Origin: Larus michahellis
Taxonomy: Eukaryota; Chordata; Aves; Charadriiformes; Laridae
Length of the DNA stretch: 64,000 bases
Direction of reading: 5' to 3'
Assembly (NCBI RefSeq): GCF_964199755.1
Contig: NC_133900.1
Coordinates: 74,756,727 to 74,820,726, forward strand
Made by a program: the position numbers and the translations under genes
In this document: positions 12,206 through 23,933 of the stretch, piece after piece
Position numbering within the stretch: position 1 is the stretch's first letter
Layout of the letters: each line of letters opens with the position of its first letter
The notes under the pieces: generated by a model
Databases searched by the model: none
What the model saw: only the letters and a program-made list of their open reading frames with translations
Told to the model about the DNA's origin: nothing

Positions 12206-13224
12206 GAGCATATTCAATAGTTGATTACTCTGTTCCTTGTTTATTTGAATAACACTTTAGTCACCGTAACATCTTTATTAATTCCAGTTGTGAATCAAGT
12301 AATATGACTGTTGTGTATAGGTAATTTTTGAGAAGTTCCTCACTGGGGTAAGCAGAGAGTAACCTGCACATGGCACAGTTTTGTTAATTTTTAAAATACA
12401 AATATGAAATGGTCAGCTCACTGTAGCAATGGTCATGACTGAAGACAAGTAAATAACGAAAGGAAGTCGTGTCTAAAGCTCACTGGAGTCTTTACTTGAA
12501 ACATCCTTGAGTTTTAAAATTTTTCTATAGTAAATAATTAGCAAAATGTGAGATCCTTTCAAAGACAAGACACACAAAAAGTATTCTGTTGCAGCACTAA
12601 GATAAATTAGTAATGTGAAAAGGAAGTCTGTATTCCATGTACAAAGACCATGTGGCAATCACTAAAATTAAGACTTCTTCACTTCCTCAAAATAGAAAAG
12701 TCAGTCTGTTAATAATCAGATTTTTTATTTCTTTGGACTAGCCTAGCATCCAAAACTTTCATCCGAGTAGATTTAGCTGATTCTTTCTTTCCATTTAAGT
12801 TTGAAAGTTTCAGCAGGCTTAGGTTTCTTATTTGAGACCAAAGCAATCCTGGCATTTATCTCCTTATGTAAGAATCTCGTCTTTGATTGGAAAGAGCAAA
12901 GCAAAACATAAAGATGATGAAGGTTTCAAAATATCTCTTTTGAATAAGAGCTTTAATCCCACCATGAACTGATTCTGCGTGTACAAATAGATTGACAGTC
13001 AGAGGTAAGGCTGTACTCCAGCACCCTTCCACGAGCTCGGCGCTTAACGATGTGCTGGATATTGGGCTTTTAGGCCAAACTCAGGATATTTTAGGGCACA
13101 ACTGGTTTTATTATTTTTTTGGATCTGCAAATTTGAGTTCTTCTGGAGTCCATGCTTTTCAAAAAGACAAATTGGAAGCTTTTTGGAACAAAACTGCTGG
13201 AGTGATTCAATGTGGAAAATTTTC
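12206..13224. other. Unique non-coding DNA, nothing recognised
   Basis: AT-rich sequence with frequent stops. No repeat family, RNA gene or exon was recognised. Confidence 0.7.
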
Positions 13225-13380
13225 CTTATAATGAGAGATTGAAGAAGAAGTTAACAGATCTCTATCTTGGTCTCAAAATACTTATGTAAGGAAATTATTC
13301 TTTCTGAGAATAGATGACTCAAGATTTATAACAGCAGAAGGAGATTTCAGCTCTGGAATCCAAACCCAGACAAAATTATG
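13225..13380 (+). mobile_element. Possible L2/CR1-like LINE remnant
   Basis: The phrases GAGAGATTGAAGAAGAAG, TCTTGGTCTCAAAATACTT, TAACAGCAGAAGGAGATTT and CAGCTCTGGAATCCAAA follow, in order, the pattern seen near the end of ORF2 in L2/CR1 clade LINEs (a kinase-like KRRL..D stretch, then a YLK-type stretch, then a GGRFQLNIR-type stretch). The match is weak and frames are broken. It may be an ancient LINE piece or a coincidence of common words. Confidence 0.3.
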
Positions 13381-13579
13381 CTGGAAATATGTTGCATATT
13401 TTTAATAGCAACTTCCATATGATGTATCCTTATTCTGGGATGTCTAGAAGTCAAGAATGAACGTCTTTCCACCCATTGCACTTGAGCAGCAGTGGGTAGG
13501 GACAGGTGCAGGAACAACTGACAGAGGTATTGGCCTGGACCGTGTAGAAAATCTAACTAATAAGGTAGTTGCCAACAGC

Positions 13580-13735
13580 TTCTTCAGCCCGACTTTCCTG
13601 CTGCTGCCTTCTCTTGTCCTTCCTCTTGCTTCTCCCTGCCTAAGTTCTCCTCCCCTGCCAGCTCCAGCTGCTGCCTCTTGTCCTCCTTGCATTTTGCTTC
13701 CTCACCAAGCCTCCTTATCTCCCACACCTCCAGTA
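13580..13735. repeat. Pyrimidine-rich tract
   Basis: About 150 bases dominated by C and T on the plus strand (repeated CTTCTC, CTTCCTC, CTGCTGCC, CTCCTCCCC words), with few purine interruptions. It leaves long open frames on both strands (112 codons plus, 82 minus) because stop codons are rare in such composition, and those frames are not considered genes. Such tracts can form unusual structures or act as nucleosome-poor DNA, but nothing specific can be inferred. Confidence 0.6.
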
Positions 13736-15326
13736 GACCCACAACCGACTTGGGCAATGCTATTGGCTTTTATTAGTTTGGGTGCTACTCGGTAATGCCT
13801 CCTCAAGCTGTGCTGTAAGATGTCTTACCCGGCAGGAACACACCTTGCTGTCAGGAACAGGCAGCCCAGGGCATCACAAACAAGCTCTTCACTCTCCATC
13901 CGAAAGCACAGAAGAGTCCTAATGGCAGGATATGAACTACAGAAATTCTTGTATCTCTTTTCTACCGTCAGTTTCAGGCAGCATCTGAACTCTGTGCAGA
14001 AAATTGACTCTTGTTTGGTTCTGAGTTAGATACAAAGAGAAAGATTATGACACAAAAATAGATGGCAATGGTATGCGTGGCTGAAGATAAAGGGAGGTGG
14101 TTTAGGGTTACTGCTATTTTTTGCACCTGTCCATGGCTGTTTAAAAAACTTTATAACATTACCTTTCAGAAATCCGTTTGTGGAAAAGAGGAGGAGTATC
14201 AAGCACAACATGTTCTGGCATATGTAGTGCAAAGTAAAGTTTTTTTCTCTTTTGTTTTAAACAACGACATTGAAAACAAATGGACAGATGAAAAGAAACA
14301 GTACCCTCCGTGAGGTTTCTGCTTTGGTAAACCACATTACAGAATCCAGGTCTTTCACCATATGGTGGGACCCGACACATCTTCAACATTTCCACTGTCT
14401 TTTTGGAAAAAAATCAAGAGTTAAGGACCTGGCAAAACACACGCATGACTGAAAATGTGCGTGTTATTAGCAGGAGAGTGCTTTTGGCAGGCATGTTTTT
14501 GGTATGCCTGTGCTAGTGTTTTACTGGCTCTCTGCTGCTGTAAACAAATCTGAAAGAGGAGGAAGATTTAGAAGCTAACTAATGAGCGTGAACACTACAG
14601 AAAGGAAATGAAGATGAATGGCCGTTGACCCTGCACTCGCTTATTAGGCAGCAATTAATTTTTCAACTGATAAAACCACTTCATCCTATCAGATCCCTGT
14701 GGTGGAATTAGACAGTCGATATTTGGGGGCCTGTGTTTCCCAATAACACCCACAGGGCAAGCCTTTTCCAGCCGTCCGGGGGTCTCGTCTGGCTTTCTCC
14801 ATGCTGGATTCCTCTGCAGTGGCCTTAGGATCAGCCTTTCCCTTAATTGCCCATCTGGGTGACATTGAAGGATGTTGGCACTTTTGTTGGCTCTGCTTGA
14901 TTTTGAAATAGAGAAAGTGGAAGGCTGGGCCTCAGAGCCAAAACTCTATGAAAAGCGGATTTTCACCTCTAGACCAGCATTACAACTGATTTCCACTATA
15001 TAATGGAGGGCAATTATAGCATCGTGTATGCTTTGTCTGGAGTTGATTCTCCAGCTGTTGAAACAGTATCTCTTTGGGTTAAATTAAACCAAACTGCAGC
15101 CAGCATCAACATCAAGCTCCAAAAATGTAATGGCTTACATCATTTAGGCCAGATGCTGATCTCTGAAACGCTGGTGTGCGTCTAGAGAAATTACAGTTTT
15201 ACACTTAGGTATTTGAGATTGAGAAGCTGATTTTGGGGCGGTGATCTGCTTTCACAGGTGTGTCTTATTTTAAGGTGCCATCTAACTAGCTTCTCCCCAT
15301 CACTCTAAAGCTGTTAAAGATTAAAG
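13736..15326. other. Unique non-coding DNA with one candidate element
   Basis: No exon or repeat was recognised. The part at about 14600-14960 is less AT-rich, has several CpG (for example around GCCGTCCGGGGGTCTCG near 14770) and contains the homeodomain-type words GCAATTAATT and CCTTAATTGC. It may be a conserved regulatory element. Other open frames here are below 85 codons and lack domains. Confidence 0.6.
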
Positions 15327-15388
15327 ATAATTGTATCTTTACAATTATTACCAATATTTACAATTATTTACCAATAATTATTGGTAAA
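15327..15388. repeat. AT-rich hairpin, tandem pair and perfect 22-bp palindrome
   Basis: Three structures sit end to end. Bases 15327-15335 and 15340-15348 (ATAATTGTA and TACAATTAT) form a perfect 9-bp stem with a 4-base loop. A near-identical pair of units TTTACAATTATTACCAATA (15338-15356) and TTTACAATTATTTACCAATA (15357-15376) follows. The second unit runs into a perfect palindrome at 15367-15388 with arms TTTACCAATAA and TTATTGGTAAA. The order suggests a small tandem duplication followed by an inverted copy, as produced by template switching in replication. Confidence 0.85.
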
Positions 15389-16138
15389 CAAAGAAACAAA
15401 AAAAGGTGGGTAAAAAAGGTACACTCTTCTTTCTCAGTTAAATTCTAGTTAAAGAAAAAAACGTTTCTGGGACGTTTCCTTTTTATCAATCACAGCAAAA
15501 CTCAAACTAAGCTGGCAGAGTACAATTTTTAAAAATGCTGTTGCTTAAACAGAAAAAGATTCACATGGGCTTTATAGTGGAAACTTAGGGAACTGAGATT
15601 TGTTCATTCTCTTTTTTTTGCCATCATGTGTAAATCTTCAGTTTTTATTAAAGACAACTGATATAAAAATTGTTCCATCACACTCCCTATTATCTTAGTC
15701 TGGTTTTGCTACGGGACATCCTTGGGGGACTTGGTGAGAAACTGTTGTTTTGGTGTTTTCTTTCAGTGCCAGACACTCAGCAATTGAGGGGACGGGAATG
15801 GAATTAAAATAAAATTCCTTAAACTGAAAAAACATGTATATGTGGATGGGAGGAGTGGGGGGCTCTATTTCACACTGCTATACCTCAAAAATAGCTGAAG
15901 GGAATTTTCCAACAACTTCCACATACCGTGCACAGTTCATCCCTGGACTGGGACCAAGCATGGAAAGGATCATTCCCCAAAGGAGAATTTGGGAGGGTTT
16001 TACATAATATGTGAAAACGGAGAGTGATAACGGAAATCTGCCTGTAAAGAGAACTTTTTCAGCCTATGTTGAATGAAATACTGCCTTAAGGAAGCTTTTT
16101 TCAGTGTGCAATAACATTTAAAGTGAAGTACCCAGGTA
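15389..16138. other. Unique non-coding DNA, nothing recognised
   Basis: AT-rich sequence with no recognised repeat or exon, running up to the 5' truncation point of a forward CR1. Confidence 0.7.
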
Positions 16139-16341
16139 ACGTTTTTTACGGTAACGGTGGTGAAACACTGGCCCAGGTTGCCCAGAGAGGTGGTCGATGG
16201 TCCATCCCTGGAAACATTCAAGGCCAGGTTGGACGGGGCTCTGAGCAACCTGATCTAGGTGAAGATGTCCCTGCTTGTTACAGGGAGTTGGACTAGATGA
16301 ACTTTAAACATCCCTTCCAACGCAAACTGCTCTATGATTCT
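16139..16341 (+). mobile_element. CR1 LINE, short 5'-truncated 3' tail
   Basis: Forward CR1 tail. It contains CACTGGCCCAGGTTGCCCAG, then GAGGTGGTCGATGGTCCATC, CTGGAAACATTCAAGGCCAG and GAGCAACCTGATCTAGGTG. It continues with GGAGTTGGACTAGATGA and CATCCCTTCCAACGCAAACT, and ends with a single CTATGATTCT unit. In the coding sense the first part is the ORF2 C-terminus (LPREVV..PSLETFKARLDGALSNLI type), here with changes and breaks. It belongs to the same broad group as the reverse copy at 3.2 kb, but is more diverged and has lost the terminal tandem units. It cannot move by itself. Confidence 0.92.
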
Positions 16342-19087
16342 AACATTGTACCTCCCTCGTGTCCTCTGTGTTCACACCCAGCCTGGAGCCCCCACAGCCG
16401 TGGGCTTGGCACATTTGCAGGCAGACCTATGCCAACGCAGTTGCAATTCCCAGGCATGTGCTGGCTGCCGGAGCCGTGCTGGGCAGACGCGTCTGAAGCA
16501 CGATACAACACCAGGAAAAAGCCTTGGCTCAGGTTTGCCACCCAAACTAGAATTCACTGGCCAAGAATCTTGCTCCTTTCTTGCTGTCCAACATCACGCT
16601 TAGGCGTTGCATGTGGGGACGGTGATGCTCCAAGTGATCATCACCGTTTGCAACAGGCGATTAGAGCTTCGCTGCCAGTTTATCCAGGCACGGTGAAAGG
16701 AACATAAATCCCACGCACAAAACAGTACCGGGGCAAGACAAGTAAAAGTACATTCATCTGTCCGCCACTTTAAAATAAACTGATCCACCGCAGCCGGTGG
16801 TGGGGAGAAGGAAAAATGCCTTTATTTTGTTACTATTTTCCTTATAGAAGAAAATCTCCCATTTTCCTGTTAGGTTTTCATCAGTACAGTCTATGTAATA
16901 CGATTATGTATTTATGAATCAGCTTTTCCATTTTCTGTCATTTCAACAAAAACAAGCAAACAATGGGACCACTTAAGCCTTTAATATTTGTATTTTAGCA
17001 ACTCTTCCAAACAAGTTCCAGCATGTTGCCAGACAGCTTCATGTTTTGCCTCGGTGATTTGCTTTACTTCTTAAATGGTGAGATTCTTATCTATTTCATA
17101 ACGTGAAAAAAAGAGGAACTTATCCTCCCTCCTCATTCCTTTCCCCCCCCAAATCTTTTCTTATCTTTTAATTTAGCAACATGATATGAAATACATGAGC
17201 CTTGAATCCTGAAGCGTGGCCTCAGTGGTTTCAGCATGAATTATGCTTTGCAGGTTTGTATGTATAAATAGCAACACTAAACCCAAAATGATTTCTGGGC
17301 CAAAACCCCTTAAGCAGCAGAATGGATGTGGTGGTTGTAAAGCTGTCCAGGTTGACATGGTATGAGAAATGCAAGCTGCAGTGCCCTTCCATGTGCGTGA
17401 AAAGATTTACATGTTAAAAGAAACAACCCACTTACTCATCTATATTCTGTTTTATTGCCCTTCTGGTAATGCCATACGTAGATACCTTGGCTAACCTCAT
17501 TCTTATTTTGTAGAGGTGCACATGCCAAGAAAAGAGCTGGCCAAGAGTAAAGTCTGCAGAGCAACTTACTTTCATTCACAGGGAATACCCAGCCAGGCAG
17601 TGATCCGAGTGATTCATGTGTGAATGTGAATGACTCTGCCCAGGACTAGTGCTCTCTTCGCAATATTCTTTCGCAAACGCTCAGCTGTTGCATATTTTCA
17701 TACAGGGTCCCTCTTGCCTGGGATAAAAAAACACAACAGCAAGCTCCAGAAGAAATCGGAAACCCAGACTGAAGAATGAGACCACACATAAAATAAACTC
17801 TAACAGTAAGTTACACGTCAAGGTAGTATTTATTCTTCAAATGTTTATTATTAATTTGTATTGTAGGAGTCCTTAAAGGCCAGGGCTACTTTGTGCTGAC
17901 CATTGTGCACGCTTAAGAAAAAGCCTGAGCTCCAAAGGCGGGCCTGTCTGCCTCTACATTTACATTTGTTGGTTTTATATCACTCATTTGACTTTGGATA
18001 TCAAAGCTTTAGAGGAAATCTCATCCTTCCTTCCTTTCCGACCTGAAATCCCAAGAGCTCCAATTCAAATCTTCTCTTGTATATTTATTGCTTACTAAAT
18101 GAGATACAGGAACGGATTATAGTTCAGGCTGCAAAATTCTACCTTCAAAAGCTAGGAAATGCCAAATTGAATATGTAATAGCAATTCAGTCCTCTTAGGT
18201 ATTACATACGTTATGATACAAGACACAATTTTTCTTTTCCCCTGGCAACATTGCCTCATTCAGTGCTGGCAAATGAATCAATGAGCCTCAATATTCTCTT
18301 TATTCAGGTGGCTGAATGTACCTTATAGTCTTCCTTCATGGCATACTAGTCATCACTAGGGCGAAAACCGAATATTTAGTTCCTTGTTTTTTCTGTGGTG
18401 CTCCTTATTGTTGTATTTGAAGGCTTCATGAACATTTATAAGTTTTTATTCAGAAAATCTCTGGGGTGATTCTCTTTTTACATCACAGGCGAAAAACTGG
18501 GGGTGGGGAGTGTGTGGTTTGGACCTCTTGCCAAATGGTGTCATGGATGTTTGCTCATTTCAGAGAAATAAAAAGATTGGGGAAACTGAGGTAGCTTTAC
18601 AGGGTCTGGAGGCAAGCGTACCCTCAGAGCACACTCCTCTTGCTGTTCCCTGAAGCTTCTTCACCAGTCTTCTCCAATCTCTCTGATGTTCCTCCCTTTG
18701 CTTCCTCAATCTCCCTTCCTGAGGCATCTCATCATGGTCCAAGCTCCTTCAGTTTTTAAGTTTTCCTCTCTGAGCTCACAGCCCAAGTGACAACATGACC
18801 CAATCTCTCCCTCTCCCATTGTCATGGATGCACTTGACATCCGCAGGAAAAGAACTATGAAAAATATGACTGGAATTTTGAGAGGAGGACTCCAGCGCCT
18901 CAAGGGCTAGACCAAATTTCCTCTAGTGCTTTTAAAACCAAGGTCCAGGACTCATTGGCCTGCAGCTAACGCTCCAGGACAGGAATGGCCTCCTTGCAGA
19001 TATTCTTTCTTCCTTGTAAAATTCCCACCATTTCTGAGGGATGTCTGAGAACTAACTGCCAAGGGACCTTTTTTACTCTTTGTTGTT

Positions 19088-19121
19088 AAAAAAAGAAAAA
19101 AAAAAGAAAAAGAAAAAGAAA
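19088..19121. repeat. A-rich (AAAAAG)n-type simple repeat
   Basis: Thirty-four bases of A interrupted by single G, approaching an AAAAAG period at its right end. No retroposon body adjoins it on either side that I recognise. Confidence 0.8.
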
Positions 19122-20066
19122 TTCCTTGCCCTGACCCCCTTTACACAATTTGCAGTGTTGACTCCAAGTTCTGGGAACAAAAAACCAACTTCCTAGATTA
19201 TTGCATAAGACTTGGAGATTCATCATCTCTGTTTGAGAGCGCATTAAGTATTTGGTGATCCGTGGGTGCTGCTGTAGGATTCACTTATTTCCCAATGCCT
19301 TTGCACCAGTAAGAAATACTGGCTGGAGGTAGGATATGCGATAGAGGAGCAACAGCGTGAAGTCTGTCAGGGAGAGTCTTCAGTGCCTCCTGGGCATGCT
19401 GTAGCTCTAACTAGAACTACAGCCCAGCTCTAACATGGCTTTTTACCCAGGAAAACCTTGATGCAATCAAGTTGCAGATGAAAAGAGTGTTCCATTAGAG
19501 CTGTATTTACACCAAGACTTTCAGTGCTACCTGTATCTTCTGCAGGACAGGCTGGCTCCACAGTGCTTTGTGACACAAGTAACAGAGCATGCGTCAAAAT
19601 AAGCATTTAAAGAAACCCAAATCTTGGAGTATCCCAGCTCTTCCTCCAAGTGCTTGTTAAAGGAGCATTAAGAAAAAGTGGTGCCTGAAGTAAAAGTGAT
19701 GGGATGAACCAACAGCAGGCTCTGGTTGTGGTTGCCCTGAGGTGGCTTCCTCTGCATCTCAGTGACTGGTGGGTGCTGCTGAGTGCCTTGGTGGCATGAC
19801 TCCCAGCAGCAGCGTGGGCTGGCCAGAGCAGCAAGAGACCTCACATTGCTTCCATAGGTGTTCAACTGATAGTCTCTGAGGAGGTTGAAATGCATTTAGA
19901 AAGTGTTTGAGAAGGATCCCTGAGGTATCCCTTGTTGCTGTAGAAAGAGGGCATTTTTAGAAAAAGGTGGCTGACTCAGAGAAATTCAGCATGCTGAGTT
20001 ACAGCAATTGTCAGATTGCCTTTGATTACAATTGCTAAAAGTGAAAGTAATATGGCTTGAATTTGT

Positions 20067-20104
20067 TGGATTCACTTATGTTTCTTGGATTCAGTTATAT
20101 TTGC
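20067..20104. repeat. Imperfect 19-bp tandem pair
   Basis: TGGATTCACTTATGTTTCT is followed directly by TGGATTCAGTTATATTTGC, agreeing at about 15 of 19 positions. It lies just to the right of the TCF/LEF-type word at 20019-20027. It may be an old short duplication or chance. Confidence 0.45.
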
Positions 20105-20454
20105 TGTGTTAAAAACCTTTGAAACCATTACAATTGTGATGTAGGATTTTTATATGAACAGCCAAGAGCTGCTCCCCTGGCTCATGTGTGCTTCCTTCCT
20201 AGATCACTTCACAGGATCAACCCGATGCGTTGTGTTGCTTCCACATCCCATCCAGAGGCCCATGTCCCACACCAGCAAAGCGTGAAGTAAATTCCCACGC
20301 AGGAGAACTTCAGAGTTGTGCAGAGCAATCGGGTTTTCAAACCCTGTGGCTTGCTTCTCCTGTCTGCGTGGCTGGACTTCAGCTGTGGATTAATTTTTTT
20401 CCCTAGGGGCAGATTTTTATGCCTGGGAGTGCCCATCCTTTCTGCGGCTCCTGG

Positions 20455-20780
20455 TTGCAGGCAGCTCCTCCAGCCCCTCAGCTCCGCTGCTGGCAGCCCT
20501 CTCCGAGCCGCCCGGGCTTGTGACAGCAGAGGGCAGCAAGAGACAGAGAAGATCGTTTCAATAAATTGGGTCAAGTTCCACTTTCTGACATTTACCCTTC
20601 CCATACAGTGGCTGCAAAAATTGCCAGCGGTTCCTCCGCCTGCTCCCCCGTCTCGGGGCTGGGATGCTGCGCCTGCATCTGGGCTCATCCCCGGCAGGGC
20701 AATGCTCTTCGCAGGGCCACGGCAAGCAGGAATATGGCCTCGTACGGCCCTGCATCACCAAGCGGGTTAGGAAGGGAATC
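20455..20780. promoter_or_regulatory. CpG-dense, GC-rich block; candidate regulatory island
   Basis: This is the most CpG-dense sequence seen in the window: roughly 18 CpG in about 325 bases, against long surrounding stretches with almost none. Words such as GAGCCGCCCGGG (near 20504), CCCCGTCTCGGGG (near 20646) and CCCCGGC (near 20690) show sustained high GC. Both strands hold open frames here (20318-20770 plus, 150 codons; 20209-20688 minus, 159 codons), best explained by GC-rich composition. No TATA box or clear downstream exon was identified, so a promoter is not proven; an enhancer or insulator is as likely. A CTCF-type motif lies inside. Confidence 0.45.
20521..20537 (+). promoter_or_regulatory. 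CTCF-type core motif
   Basis: TGACAGCAGAGGGCAGC fits the 17-base vertebrate CTCF core pattern YRCCASYAGRKGGCRSY at 16 of 17 positions, the exception being A at the third position. CTCF is a zinc-finger protein that sets chromatin loop anchors and insulators. The surrounding GC-rich block supports function, but binding cannot be shown from sequence. Confidence 0.5.
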
Positions 20781-23700
20781 ATGCTGATTTCGGAGAATTT
20801 GCCCGGTTACAAGAGCGCCATATGGCATTTTATCATGCTTGTGTTGAAAAGCTATAAAAATCCGAAGTTAGCTATGGTTAGCTTTCACCGCGCAGCAAAA
20901 TGTATCACTTACTTAACTATGAATAAATAATTTCTTATATAATGATGCGAGCTGCTGGGTTACATTCCTTTCCTCCTCTGCTCTGCACATCTCTGAAGAG
21001 AGATGTGTGTTTGGAAAACGCTTTGCGCGGAAGGACAAAGAAAACGGGTCACAGCTACCATGTGATTTTCAACAAGTCATATTTTTTTCCTCTACAGACT
21101 CACAAAAATGGATCTTTTTTGCTTGCTTAGCTACTGTTAGATAAACAAAACCTGGGGTAATGCAACTTTCCCTTGATTCTCCTGCCAGTGTGTACCCTAA
21201 ATGGGTCGTGTTGGTGCAGGGTGGAATCCCAGCTGCTGGTGTCCTCTCAGGTGACAGCACTAAGAAAACTGTTTCCTGGGGGTGAGAGTGGCTGCCCACA
21301 AATGTAGGAACTGAAACTGCCCTCACAGTTGGTCTTCATGCCAAAGCACCATGTTGGGAACACGTAAACAATAATGTGTGTGACTTTAAGCGGGTACAAA
21401 TCAGCTCTGGGATCTGGCAGGAGCAAGTGCAGTGGGGTGGTTCCTCTGCCTGCTTGTCCTTGCAGCCACAGCGGCCATGTCCAGCTTGTACATCGTCTTC
21501 AGAAATCATCTTGTTATCTGAAAGGTGAGTGGCCTTAAGCTCTTCACATCATTAAACTTGTCTGGTCAGATGAGTTATTTCCATGCTGAACAACCATTTG
21601 CAAAATTCAGCACAATCTTCATGTTAGAGAGACTTCTTAACACCATCAGAAATATTGTGGAGGTTCCCTCCTGTATAATGGAAAGAGCAATTGTGCTTGT
21701 GGCCTTCTAGAAGTCTGTTTCTCCATGGTAGGGAAAGAGATGCTTAAAGAAACTTGACAAGTGGTTTGGATGGATTTGAGAACCATGCATGGGTTGTGAT
21801 AGAGGAGGAGATAGGATATGAAAAACAACCCGAAGGGACCACCACTTTGAATAAAAATATTTTTTGGAAGAAGAGAGTACTTTTGACCTGTTTGTGGTTG
21901 TAATTTCTTTTTAATATTGTAGACTGAGACAGAGCACTATCATGTAAGCATGCAGCAGAGTGAAGCTGCCTGGTCTAGTTTCACTGAAACTCAAGAAGTT
22001 CATCCGAGTTCAACTGATTCTCAATCAGTTACTACGAAACATTGCTCCTTCTAAGTAGTCACAAGCGTGCTATAGTACATGTTTTGTTTTTTACAGCTAG
22101 CGGTAAGCAGGGTGCCCCTCCGCCGAGTGTGGGGTCAAACCCTGGCATTTCTTCCTGCTGTCACTGGCTGGCAAAGTGATAAGGTAGTACTCAGCGTGGC
22201 AGAGCACCTTTTGATGACATGCAGCAGATGAGACAGACCTCTGGTTTCGTCCGGTGAAACTGTTCTTATGTTCTTATATAATGTACTCCTAACACTTACT
22301 GATTTTTTGTTTAAACATCTTCAGTTTGCACTACCTTCCACACTATTTCAATGTTAAGTGAAATTCTTTGATAAAATTAACTGTATTCAGTGCTGTTACA
22401 ACCCGAGAGCTGTAAAACGTAGCAGAGGGCCAGTTTACGCCTAAAAGGTCTTCTAACTTTATTTGGTTATTGTTTTTTTTTTTTTCTAATTCAATAGGAG
22501 CAGGATTTGGGCCTAAAATCCAGGGCAGGCTTTATGCTGAAGTCAAAGCAGCCACAATCTTTTCACAACCAGGCTGCTTTTGGAGGCTGTGGTCGCTTAT
22601 ATTCCATGGGAATGAGCACGGTACAAAAATCTCAGATACACACCTCTTAACTTCAAGTGACAAAGGTAATGAAATGCTGGGTGACACACACTTCTCTTTA
22701 TTTTAGACCTACCTTCAGTACCACTGAGTGTTGTGGACCAAACCAGTGCCTTCTCAACCTAACGGAGCTGCCGCTGGCACTGGGGACACAGCCGTGCAGA
22801 GCATCCCATTATCCCTCTCTAGGAGCAATTCTTAGAAGTTTTTACATAATGGTCTGCTAAAAAATGCCACTTATGCTGATGTTTTGTGATTTCATTATTG
22901 CTCTCAACTGAGAACTTTTCAAGTGGATTTTAGAAGCTTTCCATCTTCCAAGGGGGAAAAAACCCAACTGTAGTGTTTGTTGACCAAAACCCCACATCAT
23001 GGAAGCACACTCCATTTTACAATATCCATTGTACTTGTGATTTTTCCAAAGATTTCTAATATCTAAAATAAATAGTGGAAATGAAATTTAATTTTAAATT
23101 CAAAGAGAATTTCTGATATCAAAAGATTGTAACATAAAACAGGCGATAGACTGAAATTTTTATTCCTTCATCTTAGACAGTAGAAAGTCAATGCTTTTCA
23201 TAAATTTGGAAATAGATTTGTGGGTTAAATTACATATCTGGTGAAAAAACCACATGTGTAGAGTCTAAGGATGAAAATTTCACTCCTTGTCCCACTCTTG
23301 CTACTGAATAGAAATCTGGACCTAGATGAATTTTCACAGAATTTAAGCCATTCTAATATTTTGTAGAAATTAATGAAAATTACTGCAGGGGTGTATCTTG
23401 CCAAACTGCCTTGTTTCTCTGTTGTTATTTTCCTTAATTGTTTTCGTCCCTGTTTCCCCCCTGGAGTGCTGCTGCATAGTGAAAGGCCCTACATGCTTGT
23501 TAGTGAGCTGGAAGGAGTGCGGTGTACCCTTGCCTTCAGGCATAATGCTGTAACATCATCCCGTATACAATTATCTGCTTACAAAATGTTTCTTTCTCTC
23601 ACTCTTCATGGCACTTATTATGGATTACTTGCTGAAATTTGTCTTCTCTCCTGGGGCAGGAATCTGCTGCTTGGTAAATTTCCAGAACGTGTCACCCAGG

Positions 23701-23933
23701 CGTCAAGCTAGGCTCACACCCCTTCATGGGAAAAATCCTTTTCCCCACCTGGAATTTCCCAGTGATTGATTTCCTACAGAGCATCTCACTCCTAAGGGAG
23801 TTAAGGATCGGGCTCACCCGCTTCCCGCGTCAGGAACCAGGAGTTTTTTAATAGCCGAATCCTTGTGCTAGGCCAGGTTTCTCCCAAAAGGGTCTGGCTG
23901 AACCACTGGGCATGGCATGGCGGAGGTGCAGTC
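20781..23933. other. Unique non-coding DNA, nothing recognised
   Basis: AT-rich DNA with short open frames (the longest, 112 codons at 23373-23711 plus, has no recognised domain). A T run lies near 22470. No repeat family was identified. Confidence 0.65.

Larger units (their letters stand above)
16342..20454. other. Unique non-coding DNA, no gene seen
   Basis: No exon or interspersed repeat was recognised. Several overlapping open frames of 60-136 codons at 16297-16707 begin inside the CR1 tail and run into less AT-rich flank; they carry no domain. An A-rich tract lies at 19088-19121. At 19985-20104 a TCF/LEF-type word CCTTTGATT (20019-20027) lies between two CAATTG palindromes, beside an imperfect 19-bp tandem repeat. 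Confidence 0.6.

Noticed and set aside
20209-20770. Open frames of 150 (plus) and 159 (minus) codons as coding exons
   Set aside because: They overlap on opposite strands in the most GC-rich DNA of the window, where stops are rare. No domain, no splice pattern, no codon signal that I can defend.
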